Positions 7,354 through 16,767 of a stretch of DNA of 64,000 nucleotides are shown here, piece after piece (within the stretch, counting starts at the first letter, position 1; every line of letters begins with the position of its first letter). The position numbers and the translations under genes are program-made. The notes beneath the pieces were generated by a model. That model saw only the letters and a program-made list of their open reading frames with translations, did not search any database and was not told the origin of the DNA. The DNA is from Mitsuaria sp. PDC51 (GTDB lineage: Bacteria; Pseudomonadota; Gammaproteobacteria; Burkholderiales; Burkholderiaceae_C): NCBI RefSeq assembly GCF_900113225.1, contig NZ_FOZE01000002.1:1674001-1738000 (forward strand). The letters run 5' to 3'.

Positions 7354-10041
7354 TCAGAAGTCGTAGGAACCGCGGACGTAGAAGGTGCGGCCGGTCGGAT
7401 CGGTGTAGCGCGGGTCGAAGCCGGCCTGGAAGACCTGGGTCTGGAAGCTCAGCGGGGGATCGCGGTCCGCGATGTTGCGCACGCCCAGCGTCAGCGAGGC
7501 GGGCTTGATCGGACGCCAGGAGGCGTACAGGTCCGCCGTCGTGTAGCTGCCGACGTGGTTGGTCGGCGTCACGTCGATGTAGCCGGACTTGTAGTGACCG
7601 GTCAGGCCGACGGTGAACTTGTCGTAGGACCACACGGCCGACAGCGTGTGCTGCCAGCGGAAGACCGGGCCGGCACCGGAGTAGACGCCGACGTTCTGGT
7701 TCCACGGACCGTCCTGCAGGTCCTGGTACTCGTACTTGGTCACGTAGGTGCTGTTCAGGCCCAGCATGACGTTGCCGGCACCGGCCAGGCGCAGGCGGTA
7801 GTTGGCGTTCAGGTCGAAGCCGTTGGTGTTGTTGCCGCCCAGGTTGAGCTGGCGCACGTCCACGTAGCCGCAGTCGGTGCCCGGGCACTGCGAACCGTCG
7901 ACCGAGAGCTGGCCTTGCGAGTTGCGGTGATAGAACTGACCGAACTTGTCCTGGTTGGCAGGGTCGAACAGCGACGCGTCGCCGATCACGCCGATCAGGT
8001 TCTTCACGCGCAGCCACCAGAAGTCGACGCCGAAGCTCAGGTCGTTGAGCGGGGCGAACTGGAAGCCCAGCGACGCGCTCTTGCTCTTCTCGGGCTTGAG
8101 CTGGTCGTTGCCGCCGTTGCGGACCATGAACTGGGCGTCGCACAGGTTGATCGTGGTGCCGCCGTTGGCGCACAGCACCGGGTCGTTGACCGTGCTCGAG
8201 TTCGTGTAGGTCGGCGCGGCATGCAGCTCATACAGCGAGGGCGCGCGGAAGCCGGTCGAGTACGAACCGCGGATCAGCACTTCCTTGGACGGCTGGAAGC
8301 GGAAGCTGACCTTCGGATTGGTCGTGCTGCCGAAGTCGTTGTACTTGTCGTAGCGGACCGCGGCGGTGACATCCAGCGTCTTGAGCAGCGGCACGTTCAG
8401 TTCGCCGTAGACGGCGTAGACGTCGCGCTTGCCGGAGCTGTAGATGTTGGGGTCGATGCCGGTCGAGGCGACCACGGTCTGCGCATAGGCGTCCTGCGCG
8501 TCCTGCGTGAACTTCTCCTGGCGGAACTCCGCGCCCAGCGCCAGGGCGGCGGCGCGGCCGGCACCCAGCCAGTCGCCCAGCTCGCGGCTGGCGTGGGCGT
8601 CCAGGTTGGTGGTGCGGCCCTTGCCGATCATCAGGCGGCCCAGCGCGTTGGCGCTTTGGAGGTAGGCCGTGCCAGCCGCATCCTGGTCGCCGAACGGGTT
8701 GATGATGCCGGTCAGGATGCCTTCGGTGATCTTGTTGCCGTCCGTGTAGCCGCTGATCAGGTCCTCGGTGACCTTGTTCTGGTTGTAGCTCAGGCCGGCG
8801 GAGTAGTCCCAGCCCGCCAGCGTGCCGTCCAGCGACAGCACCAGGCGCTGCTGCGTGTTGGTGTTCTTGTCGCCGCGCGGGCCGTTCGGGGCGTCACGCC
8901 ACTTCAGCGTGATGTAGCCCGGCTGGATGGTCGCGCCGCCGTCGGTCATCGTCTGGCCGGCGTAGTTGTCGCCGTCGTAGGTCGAGCTGAGCGCGGGGTT
9001 GTTCGGATAGAACGGGTTCGGCGAACCGTCCGGACGCAGGCGGTTCTGCACCAGGAAGCCATACGGCACCGGCGCGATGCGCGTCTTCACCTCGGAGCGG
9101 GTGATGAAGTACTCGGCGCCGAAGGTGTGGTCGTTGCTCAGCTTGACGGTGCCCTTCAGCATCGCCGAGGCGCGCTGGCTTTCGGGCACGTAGTCCACGA
9201 AGCGCGAGGTCGACATCGTGCAGGACGTCTGGTCCGCGTTCGGCACGAGGAAGATGCCGCTGGCGCAGGTCGGGGCGGCCGGGTTGTAGACCGTGCTGCC
9301 GTCCTGGTAGTAGTTGGCCGGCAGGGTGGAGCCGGACTTGCCGCCGACGAAGCGCGTGTTGTAGTCGCGCTGCGTGCCGCCGATCGGGTCCTGCTTCTGC
9401 AGGTCGACGAAGCCGAACAGGTTGAAGCCCTGCTTGTCCAGGTCGCCGTAGCCGAAGCCGGCGTTGGCGTTGCGGGTCTTGCCGCCGGCGTGCTGCGGCG
9501 AGTCGTAGCCCAGCGTCACGGTGCCGCCCTGGTAGTCGGAACGGGTGATGAAGTTGATGACACCGCCGATCGCGTCCGTGCCGTACAGCGAGGAGGCGCC
9601 GTCGCGCAGCACCTCGATGCGCTCGATGGCCGCCAGCGGGATCATGTTCAGGTCGGGGGCCGAGCCGTCGAACGCGTTGTTGGCGATGCGACGCCCGTTC
9701 AGCAGCACCAGCGTCTTGTTCGCGCCGATGCCGCGCAGGTCGGCGAAGGAGGCGCCGCCGGTCGACGAGCCGACGGCCTGGCTGGTGCCCAGGCTGCTCT
9801 GGCTGGCCGTGAGGGTGCTCAGGATCTGCTCCACCGTCGTCAGGCCCTGCTGACGGATGTCGCTCATCTTGAAGGTCGTCACCGGCACCGACGATTCAGC
9901 GTCGAGCCGCTTGATCGCGGACCCCGTGACGACGACTCGTTCGAGCTGGCTCTGGTCTTGTTGGTCCTGGGCCAGCGCCGGGAAGGACGCGGCCGCAATG
10001 GTGGCGGCGACTGCCAGGCTCACCGCGTTCAGCTTGTACAT
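7354..10041 (-). CDS. TonB-dependent outer-membrane receptor (1 of 3 in array)
   Basis: 895-aa TonB-dependent receptor. Signal peptide residues 1-25 (MYKLNAVSLAVAAT... ending ALAQ), then LERVVVTGSAIKR, the plug domain (TLVLLNGRRIANN, IERIEVLRDGASSLYGTDAIGGVINF) and a long beta-barrel that ends in GRTFYVRGSYDF with the C-terminal aromatic needed for barrel assembly. I chose the ATG at 10041, after AGAGGT, over a frame that stays open to 10245, because only this start gives a signal peptide. This large-receptor class (plug with LLNGRR and GTDAIGGV) is common in Xanthomonadales and Burkholderiales and is often tied to peptide, glycan or unknown nutrient uptake. It has its own terminator. Ligand unknown. 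Confidence 0.93.
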   Translation of the reverse strand: MYKLNAVSLAVAATIAAASFPALAQDQQDQSQLERVVVTGSAIKRLDAESSVPVTTFKMSDIRQQGLTTVEQILSTLTASQSSLGTSQAVGSSTGGASFADLRGIGANKTLVLLNGRRIANNAFDGSAPDLNMIPLAAIERIEVLRDGASSLYGTDAIGGVINFITRSDYQGGTVTLGYDSPQHAGGKTRNANAGFGYGDLDKQGFNLFGFVDLQKQDPIGGTQRDYNTRFVGGKSGSTLPANYYQDGSTVYNPAAPTCASGIFLVPNADQTSCTMSTSRFVDYVPESQRASAMLKGTVKLSNDHTFGAEYFITRSEVKTRIAPVPYGFLVQNRLRPDGSPNPFYPNNPALSSTYDGDNYAGQTMTDGGATIQPGYITLKWRDAPNGPRGDKNTNTQQRLVLSLDGTLAGWDYSAGLSYNQNKVTEDLISGYTDGNKITEGILTGIINPFGDQDAAGTAYLQSANALGRLMIGKGRTTNLDAHASRELGDWLGAGRAAALALGAEFRQEKFTQDAQDAYAQTVVASTGIDPNIYSSGKRDVYAVYGELNVPLLKTLDVTAAVRYDKYNDFGSTTNPKVSFRFQPSKEVLIRGSYSTGFRAPSLYELHAAPTYTNSSTVNDPVLCANGGTTINLCDAQFMVRNGGNDQLKPEKSKSASLGFQFAPLNDLSFGVDFWWLRVKNLIGVIGDASLFDPANQDKFGQFYHRNSQGQLSVDGSQCPGTDCGYVDVRQLNLGGNNTNGFDLNANYRLRLAGAGNVMLGLNSTYVTKYEYQDLQDGPWNQNVGVYSGAGPVFRWQHTLSAVWSYDKFTVGLTGHYKSGYIDVTPTNHVGSYTTADLYASWRPIKPASLTLGVRNIADRDPPLSFQTQVFQAGFDPRYTDPTGRTFYVRGSYDF

Positions 10042-10553
10042 ATGCACCTCTAGGGGGAGAGTGCCCGCCCTCCTTGTGGGTGCGGCGAGCCGGAATTGAA
10101 ACGGCCCCGCATCGCGAGGCCTGGGCAAAAGTGTGCTGATGAATCCCCAGAGGTCATAGGTCCGTGTTCGTAAATCGCACTGGATCTGACGGCTACCTGT
10201 CGAACCTGCATTTTTTGCGGGTTTTTCCTTACTGTTTGGTGACATTTCGGTCGTGCCTGCGCCACAGTTTCCGCATTTACATGGGCATTACTCTCACAGA
10301 AATGTCGGATATGGAGATGGATTCAAAACCATCGTATTTCGCACCAAACGTTGATAACCCGTTTGTATGACGTGAAGATACTGAGAAGGCGCGTATGGAA
10401 TCGGCAACGCGCAGTTGGGGCCGGGCGCCGGTGAAGTATGAAAAAACCGATTTAATTCAACGACTTGGAATTTCATTGAGGCGATGGAAACATTACTTCA
10501 CGTGCCGGTCGGGCGGATTCCAGTTGCCAAGGCGCCGACGCTGGTGGCAGGAC
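10042..10553. other. AT-richer intergenic region before TonB receptor 1
   Basis: 512 bases between the terminator of receptor 2 and the start of receptor 1. From about 10150 to 10500 the composition is clearly richer in A+T than the surrounding genes, with runs such as ATTTTTTGCGGGTTTTTCC. It must hold the promoter of receptor 1, read leftward, but I could not pick a convincing -35/-10 pair. No credible ORF or known riboswitch was seen. Confidence 0.5.
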
Positions 10554-10582
10554 AATAAAAAAGGACCCCGAAAGGGGTCCTT
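10554..10582 (-). terminator. Intrinsic terminator of second TonB receptor gene
   Basis: On the minus strand AAGGACCCC-TTTC-GGGGTCCTT (9-bp stem, arms 10574-10582 and 10561-10569) runs into TTTTTTATTG. It lies 47 bases after the stop codon of the gene that ends at 10630. Confidence 0.93.
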
Positions 10583-10629
10583 GTGTGCGGTGCGGGATTC
10601 GCCGCGGATGCGGCGAATCGCAGGTCGGA

Positions 10630-13368
10630 TCAGAAGTCGTAGCTGGCGCGCGCCTGGAAGGTGCGTCCGATCGGGCTGTAGTAGCGGTAATCGAAGCCCA
10701 GCATGTGGCCGCCCTTGACGCGCAGCGACAGCGGGGGTTCCTTGTCGAACACGTTCTTGATGCCCAGGGACAGCGTCAGCTGCTTGTTCCAGGTATAGGC
10801 GGTCTGCCAGTCCAGCGTCACGTACGGCTTGACCTTCAGGCGCACCACTTCCGTCTCGCCATTCGCCAGGTTCTCCACCTCGGTGGGGAAATCCTTGTAG
10901 CCCGACTGGAAGTTGATGTTGGCCGCATGCACCCAGTTGCCGGTCTGCAGCGTGTTGGTCCACTGGCCCTTCCAGCGGAAGGTCACGTCGCCGATCGACG
11001 GATGGTTGTCCGCGATGGTCGAGAAGTATTCGCCGCCGGCCAGCAGCTGCTGCTTGTCGTTCAGCATGTAGGTGGCGCGGACATTCGACGTCAGGCGGCC
11101 GATCGGCGTGTTGACGCGGCCGGTCACGTCGAAGTCGATACCGCTGCTGAACGACTTGCCCAGGTTGGTCGTGCTGGCGTTGTAGGCCAGGAATTTCTCG
11201 CCGGTGACCGGATCGGTGTAGACCAGCCACAGGTTGGAGTACTTCTGCGGATCGCTGAAGGCCTCGTTCTCGTCCACCGAGCCGAAGGTCTTGTCGATGC
11301 CGACCCACCACCAGTCGGCGCCGAACGAGAAGGTGCTCGTCGGCTCGACGCGGAAGCCCAGCGTGGCCTGCTTCGACTCTTCCGGCTTCACCGTCTTCAC
11401 GCCGCCGGTGAACACGTTGTACTGCTTGTCGCCGGCCTGGCAGGTCGCACCCAGGCTGGCGGCCATGGCGGCCATGCCGGCATTGCAGGTGTAGGGCTCG
11501 GCGGTCACGCCGAATTCCTGCAGCGGGCGGTACAGCTGGCGCAGCGTCGGCGCGCGGAAGCCGGTGCCGATGGAACCGCGGACCAGCAGTTGCGGCATCG
11601 GCGTGTACTTGAACGACAGCTTGCCGTTGGTCGCGCTGTCGACGTGACGGTAGTTGTCGTAGCGCACGCCGGCGGTGACTTCCAGGTTCTTCACGACCGG
11701 GACGATCACTTCGGCGAAGGCGCCCATCGAGTCGCGCTTGGCGCTGTACGGGATGACGACGGTGCTGTCGCCGAAGCGCTGGTCGTCGCCATTGACGCCG
11801 CCTTCGCCGCGCGCCACGGCGCCCGGATCGTCGGTGACCTTGTCCTTCTGGAAGGAGGCGCCCAGCGCTAGGTAGGCGCCGCCAGCGGAAGTCGAGAAGA
11901 TCTCGCGCTGGGCACGGACGTCGGCGTTGAACAGGGTGCTCGTCTCGGTGTCGTAGACGCCCGAGATCATGATCTGCGAGGCCGCGTCGCGCGCCGCCTG
12001 CGACTGCTGGCCCGGCAGCACGAACGGGTTGTACAGGCCGCTGCGCAGCAGGGCGCCGAAGGCCTTGGCCAGCGGATAGCCGGAGTTGCTTTCCTCGACC
12101 ACGGCGCGTTGGTAGCCCGCGGTGGCGGTGTAGTCCCAGCCGGCGAGCTGGCCGTCGAGCTGCAGCCACAGCGCCTTGTTGTCGCGATCGAAGGTGCTGG
12201 TGCGGTTGCCCAGGTCGTAGGCGCGATAGGACACCGACGCGATGCGGTTCGGGTCCAGGCCGATGGATTGCAGATAGGCGGGGGTGTAGCCGACCGCCGC
12301 CAGCTCGTTGGCGAACGGGCCGTTCGGATCCACGGCGACCGAGCCCGGCACGGCGGCGATCTTGCCGCTGGTCTTGGTCTTGCCCAGCAGCAGGTCGGCA
12401 CGCAGCGTGTGGTTGCCCAGCTTCACCGAGGCGGAGCCGAACAGGTTGGTGCGCTTGCGGTCCGGGAAGGCCTGGACCGTGCCGGCATAGTCGAAATAGC
12501 AGGACTGGCCCACCTGCACGGTGCGCTCGGCACACTTGCCGTTCTGCGCCAGGTAGACGTTGCGCAGTTCCGAGCTCAGTTCGCCGTCCTCGATCACCGG
12601 CACGTTCACGTTGCCCGGAATGGACGAGGGCGAGCCGTTGAAGAACTGGTACTGGTTGCCGTTGTGGCTGAAGTTGATGACGCCGGTCTTGGTGAAATCG
12701 CGTTGGTCGGCCGTCAGGGCGTCGCGCTTGTCCACCGACAGGGCGGCCATGATGTTGAAGCCGTCGCTGTCCAGGTCGCCGAAGCCACCGGAGATTGACG
12801 CGCTGCGCTCCTTGCCGCCCTTGTGCTGCGGGACCGAGACGTTGGCGCTGATGTTCTTGCGCGTCGAGTTGTTGCGGGTGATGAAGTTCACCACGCCCGC
12901 CACGGCGTCCGAGCCGTAGAGCGCGGACGCGCCGTCGGTCAGCACGTCCACGCGCTCGATGATCGACAGCGGGATCATGTTCAGGTCCACCGCCCCGCCG
13001 GCTTCGCCGATCAGGCGGCGGCCGTTCAGCAGCACCAGGGTGCGATCGCCGCCCAGGTTGTGGATGGACACGGTGGCCTGGCCGCCGCCGCCGCCACCGA
13101 CGGTGTCACCTTCGGTGATACCGCCCTGCACGGACGACAGGTTCTGCATCAGTTCCACGACCGAGGTCACGCCACTGCGCTCGATCTCGGCGCGGGTGAC
13201 GGTCTGCACGGGCAGCGAGCCCTCGGCGGCGATGCGCTTGATCGCCGAGCCGGTCACGACGACGCGTTCCAGCTGGGCTTGTTCCTGCGCCTGGGCCAGG
13301 GCGGCCGACGACGCGGCGGCGAGGGTGGCGGCGACTGCCAGGCTCACCGCGTTCAGTTTGTTCTTCAA
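10630..13368 (-). CDS. TonB-dependent outer-membrane receptor (2 of 3), TTG start
   Basis: 912-aa TonB-dependent receptor. The start codon is TTG (13366-13368), six bases after a near-ideal AGGAG, and gives KNKLNAVSLAVAATLAAAS...ALAQ, a signal peptide almost identical to that of receptor 1. No ATG or GTG in the same frame offers a better start. The plug carries TLVLLNGRRLIGEAGG and ERVDVLTDGASALYGSDAVAGVVNF; a run of six glycines (GGGGGG) lies before it. The barrel ends GRTFQARASYDF. It has its own terminator, and an inverted repeat lies upstream (13413-13445). Ligand unknown. Confidence 0.92.
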   Translation of the reverse strand: MKNKLNAVSLAVAATLAAASSAALAQAQEQAQLERVVVTGSAIKRIAAEGSLPVQTVTRAEIERSGVTSVVELMQNLSSVQGGITEGDTVGGGGGGQATVSIHNLGGDRTLVLLNGRRLIGEAGGAVDLNMIPLSIIERVDVLTDGASALYGSDAVAGVVNFITRNNSTRKNISANVSVPQHKGGKERSASISGGFGDLDSDGFNIMAALSVDKRDALTADQRDFTKTGVINFSHNGNQYQFFNGSPSSIPGNVNVPVIEDGELSSELRNVYLAQNGKCAERTVQVGQSCYFDYAGTVQAFPDRKRTNLFGSASVKLGNHTLRADLLLGKTKTSGKIAAVPGSVAVDPNGPFANELAAVGYTPAYLQSIGLDPNRIASVSYRAYDLGNRTSTFDRDNKALWLQLDGQLAGWDYTATAGYQRAVVEESNSGYPLAKAFGALLRSGLYNPFVLPGQQSQAARDAASQIMISGVYDTETSTLFNADVRAQREIFSTSAGGAYLALGASFQKDKVTDDPGAVARGEGGVNGDDQRFGDSTVVIPYSAKRDSMGAFAEVIVPVVKNLEVTAGVRYDNYRHVDSATNGKLSFKYTPMPQLLVRGSIGTGFRAPTLRQLYRPLQEFGVTAEPYTCNAGMAAMAASLGATCQAGDKQYNVFTGGVKTVKPEESKQATLGFRVEPTSTFSFGADWWWVGIDKTFGSVDENEAFSDPQKYSNLWLVYTDPVTGEKFLAYNASTTNLGKSFSSGIDFDVTGRVNTPIGRLTSNVRATYMLNDKQQLLAGGEYFSTIADNHPSIGDVTFRWKGQWTNTLQTGNWVHAANINFQSGYKDFPTEVENLANGETEVVRLKVKPYVTLDWQTAYTWNKQLTLSLGIKNVFDKEPPLSLRVKGGHMLGFDYRYYSPIGRTFQARASYDF

Positions 13369-13727
13369 AAGACACTCCTAAAGTGTTGAGCGGCGGCGCT
13401 TTTGGCGGCGCGCAAAACGTTACCGGACGGCGGTCGGACGTTTTGAATGCGTGACTGCCGTGTGAAAAGAGTGTCAATGAACGGCCTTCGCCGATCGGCG
13501 GGGGTTCCTACCAATTGAGCCGGCGGCGGGCGGTCGGACGCGAGCGGCGCCCTGCAGCGAAAAACCCGCCGTGGCCAGGGTCACGGGTGACTTTCGGCCA
13601 GTGGCGGGGATGCGGGCGATGTCGCGAAGGGGACAAACCCGGAGGCGTTATGCGCCCAGCCCGTTGCGACTCGGCAACAGGCTGTCGTCCGGCCGCGACA
13701 GGCGGCCGGGGTTTCACGACAACGCGA
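13369..13727. other. Intergenic region between TonB receptors 2 and 3
   Basis: 359 bases. The left part is the leader of receptor 2, with the inverted repeat listed separately. The right part holds a GC hairpin after receptor 3: CCGGCCGC at 13689-13696 pairs with GCGGCCGG at 13702-13709. It has no T-run, so it is not a classical terminator. No ORF was credible. Confidence 0.5.
13413..13445. promoter_or_regulatory. Inverted repeat CAAAACGT-N17-ACGTTTTG upstream of TonB receptor 2
   Basis: Perfect 8-bp arms at 13413-13420 and 13438-13445, 45-77 bases before the TTG start. It could be an operator for a dimeric regulator or a leader hairpin; the sequence does not say which. Confidence 0.4.
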
Positions 13728-16415
13728 TCAGAACCCGTAAGCAGCGCGCAGGAAGAACGCGCGGCCCAGCGGGTCCGAGTAGCGCGGATCGAAGCCGCGC
13801 TGCGAACGCGTCGACTGGTTGGAGAACGGTGGGTCGGTGTCGAACAGGTTCTTCACGCCCAGCGTCAGCGACGTGGCCTTGTTGAACTTGTAGGTGCCCG
13901 ACAGGTCGACCAGGGTGTACGAGTCGACATTGCCGTAGAACGACGGGCCGCCCACGACGGTGGTCGCATCGTTCTGGTCGCGATAGCCGGACTGGTGACG
14001 CACCGCCAGGCGCGCGCCCCAGTTGTTCATCGCCCAGGCGGCCGAGATGTTGTGCTTCCAGCGGAAGACCACGCTGTTGTCGTTGTAGTAGGCCAGACGG
14101 CTCTTGAACTTGTCCTCCGGGCTGGTCTGGTACTCGTACTTGTGAACGTAGGTGGCTTCGTACGCCAGCGACAGGTTGCCCCAGCCACCCAGGCCCTGGC
14201 TGTAGGCGGCGCTCAGGTCCAGGCCGTCGGTCTTGATGCGGCCGATGTTCTCGTTGTGCGTGATCAGGTAGGCGATCGCCGGGCCATTCACCCACAGGCC
14301 GGAGCAGCGCTGCAGGTTGGCCTGCTCGGACACCGGCAGCTGGTTGCATCTGACGATGCGGTCGGCGTAGCGGGTGGAGTTGGCCAGCAGCGTGTCCACC
14401 GGCAGCACGTCGATCTGGTCGCGCAGCTTGATGTTCCAATAGTCGACCGCGACGGTCAGCGCCTTGGTCGGCTCGAACACCGCGCCCAGCGTGAAGGTCT
14501 TGGACTTCTCCGGACGCAGGTTGGCGTCACCGCCGTTCTGCACCTGCGGCTGCTGGCGGCAGTCGCGGCTGCCGATGCCGCCCAGGGCGACGATCGGGTT
14601 GCCGTTGGCATCGCAGAGCACCGGGTCGTTCTTGGCGCCGGAGGTGAAGGTGACCGACTTGGGGGCGTACAGGTCGTCCAGCGCCGGGGCGCGGAAGCCG
14701 GTGTTGTACGAGCCGCGGAAGGCCAGCTCCTTCATGGGCTGGAAGCGCAGGCCGATCTTCGGGTTGGTCGTGCGGCCGGCGTCGGAGTAGTCGTCGGTGC
14801 GCAGCGCCAGCTGGACCTCGACCATCTTGTGCACCGGCAGCAGCAGCTCGACGCCGATCGCCTTGACTTCGCGCTCGCCGCCGACGTGGTTGGGCGAACG
14901 GCCGGCCGACGGAATCGCCAGCACGACGGCGTCGTTGGTGTCGTTCTTGTAGAACTCCTTGCGGAATTCACCGGCGACCGCGATCGCCGCGCGGCCACCC
15001 GGCAGGTCGAAGATCTCCTTGCTGACGCGGGCATCGACGCTCTTGGTCGTGCCCAGCGCGTTGGCGAAGACGCCGGCGCGCTTGGCCTGCTGGATGACCG
15101 CCAGCTGGGCCGGGGTGGCCTCGCCGAACGGGTTCAGGTTGCCGGCGGCGACCTGGGCACGCACGAAGGGCGCGTTCACGTAGCCGTCCACGGCCGCGTC
15201 ATTGGCGGTACTGCGCGAGTACAGGGCGCCGACCTTGTAGTCCCAGCCCGCGATCACGCCCGACAGGTCGGCCACGACCCGCTGCGCTTCGGCATGGGCG
15301 CCGTTGGTCCGCGAACCGGCCGGCACCATGCGCCAGCCGACGCTGATCGGCTGCGTCAGGTTGATGCCGGGATAGGTGCTCGGGAAGAACGGGTTGCTCG
15401 GCTGCATCGTGATGCCGGTCACCGGATCCGGCGCGATGCGCGAGATGTTGTCGTTGACGGTCTGGTTGCCTTCCAGCGAGAACTGGTGGTCGTCCGACAG
15501 CTTGAAGGTGAAGCGGCCCGCGAGCGTGTCCTGCTTGGTGTCGGGAATGATGTCGATCGTCGAGCTGAAGTCGAAGATGCAGTTCGCCGCGTTGGTCGGG
15601 CTGACCAGCGACAGCGGCGGTTGGCAGGTCGGGGCGGTCGGGTTGCCGCTGAAGGTGCTGCCTTGGGTGAAGTTGCCCGGGAAGGTGGTGCCGGAGCTGC
15701 CCGACACGCCGCGCGACGGGATGATGCCGGTGCGCGCGAACTCGCGGTCCAGCGCGCGCACGCGCTGCTGACGGCGCTGGTCGTACGAGGCCCAGAAGTT
15801 GATGCGGTCCTTGTCCAGGTCGCCGAAGCCGATCGTCACCGATCCGCCTTCCTTCTTGCCGCCATCGTCCTGCGGACGGGTGGCTTCCAGCACGATCTGG
15901 CCACCGCGGTAGTTGGTCTTGGTGATGAAGTTGATGACGCCGCCGATGGCGTCCGTGCCGTACACGGCGGAGGCGCCGTCGCGCAGCACCTCGACGCGGT
16001 CGATGACGGCGAAGGGGATCGAGTTCAGGTCGACCGCCGTGGCGCCGAAGGCGAATGCCGTCATCCGGCGGCCGTTCAGCAGGACCAGGGTCTTGTTGGT
16101 GCCCAGGCCGCGCAGGTTGGCATAGGCCGCGCCGCCGGTACTGGAACCGATCGAGTTGGAGCCGGTGTTGCTGGACTGGCTGGATGCCAGCAGGTCGATG
16201 ATCTGCTCGACGCTGGTCACGCCCGACTGGCGCAGTTCCTCGGCCTTGATGACCGAGATGGGCAGCGCGCCCTCGTCGGCGATCGAGCGCTTGATGGCGG
16301 AGCCGGTGATTTCGATGCGTTCCAGCTGCTGCGGTTGCGCGTTCTGTGCGTGCGCACCCATCGAGGCCGCGAGGATCGCTGCGGCCAGGCTGACTTGGCG
16401 AAGGGAGTGGGACAT
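13728..16415 (-). CDS. TonB-dependent outer-membrane receptor (3 of 3 in array)
   Basis: 895-aa TonB-dependent receptor. I chose the ATG at 16415: it follows ACGGAACAGGC and begins the signal peptide MSHSLRQVSLAAAILAA...AHAQ; an earlier in-frame ATG at 16445 would add ten residues before the signal. After LERIEITGSAIKR come the plug (SSTGGAAYANLRGLGTNKT, TLVLLNGRRMTAF, VEVLRDGASAVYGTDAIGGV) and the barrel, ending GRAFFLRAAYGF. The plug resembles receptor 1 more than receptor 2, which suggests old duplication in the array. Ligand unknown. No strong terminator follows it. Confidence 0.92.
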   Translation of the reverse strand: MSHSLRQVSLAAAILAASMGAHAQNAQPQQLERIEITGSAIKRSIADEGALPISVIKAEELRQSGVTSVEQIIDLLASSQSSNTGSNSIGSSTGGAAYANLRGLGTNKTLVLLNGRRMTAFAFGATAVDLNSIPFAVIDRVEVLRDGASAVYGTDAIGGVINFITKTNYRGGQIVLEATRPQDDGGKKEGGSVTIGFGDLDKDRINFWASYDQRRQQRVRALDREFARTGIIPSRGVSGSSGTTFPGNFTQGSTFSGNPTAPTCQPPLSLVSPTNAANCIFDFSSTIDIIPDTKQDTLAGRFTFKLSDDHQFSLEGNQTVNDNISRIAPDPVTGITMQPSNPFFPSTYPGINLTQPISVGWRMVPAGSRTNGAHAEAQRVVADLSGVIAGWDYKVGALYSRSTANDAAVDGYVNAPFVRAQVAAGNLNPFGEATPAQLAVIQQAKRAGVFANALGTTKSVDARVSKEIFDLPGGRAAIAVAGEFRKEFYKNDTNDAVVLAIPSAGRSPNHVGGEREVKAIGVELLLPVHKMVEVQLALRTDDYSDAGRTTNPKIGLRFQPMKELAFRGSYNTGFRAPALDDLYAPKSVTFTSGAKNDPVLCDANGNPIVALGGIGSRDCRQQPQVQNGGDANLRPEKSKTFTLGAVFEPTKALTVAVDYWNIKLRDQIDVLPVDTLLANSTRYADRIVRCNQLPVSEQANLQRCSGLWVNGPAIAYLITHNENIGRIKTDGLDLSAAYSQGLGGWGNLSLAYEATYVHKYEYQTSPEDKFKSRLAYYNDNSVVFRWKHNISAAWAMNNWGARLAVRHQSGYRDQNDATTVVGGPSFYGNVDSYTLVDLSGTYKFNKATSLTLGVKNLFDTDPPFSNQSTRSQRGFDPRYSDPLGRAFFLRAAYGF

Positions 16416-16767
16416 GCCTGTTCCGTGAAATGGCAAAAATGACAAGCAGCCTCCCGGCCCAGGCGGTGGCCATGTGACGGGATGCTGCGCAGAGGTGAAG
16501 AAACTTTAAGGAACAGGTGTTGCCGGCCATCCAAGGGCTGTTCCCTACGGGATTTCCTCCATTGCCGGACGGTTTGCGAACAACTAACGACCGGTGATGC
16601 CGGAAGTCATCCTTCGGCGCGGGGCGATGAATGCCGGAAAACGGCAAAAGTGACACGCGCGGAAACGACGAAGCGGCCCGAGGGCCGCTCCGAAAGATCT
16701 CCCTTACGCCGCACGATGGCGGCGGTTTGAAGCAGATGGTCGTCGTTGCGCTGGCGTTGTCCCGACC
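16416..16767. other. Intergenic region between TonB receptor 3 and malate synthase
   Basis: 352 bases. It holds the promoter of receptor 3 (leftward) and the 3' end of malate synthase transcription. A hairpin AGCGGCC-CGAG-GGCCGCT (16672-16689) lies after glcB and is followed on the minus strand by TCGTCGTTT, at best a weak terminator. Two copies of GGCAAAA(A/G)TGACA lie at 16432-16444 and 16643-16655. No ORF seen. Confidence 0.45.

Noticed and set aside
13689-13709. GC-rich hairpin after TonB receptor 3 as a terminator
   Set aside because: The stem is strong (8 bp) but the following minus-strand sequence ACGACAGCC has no T-run.
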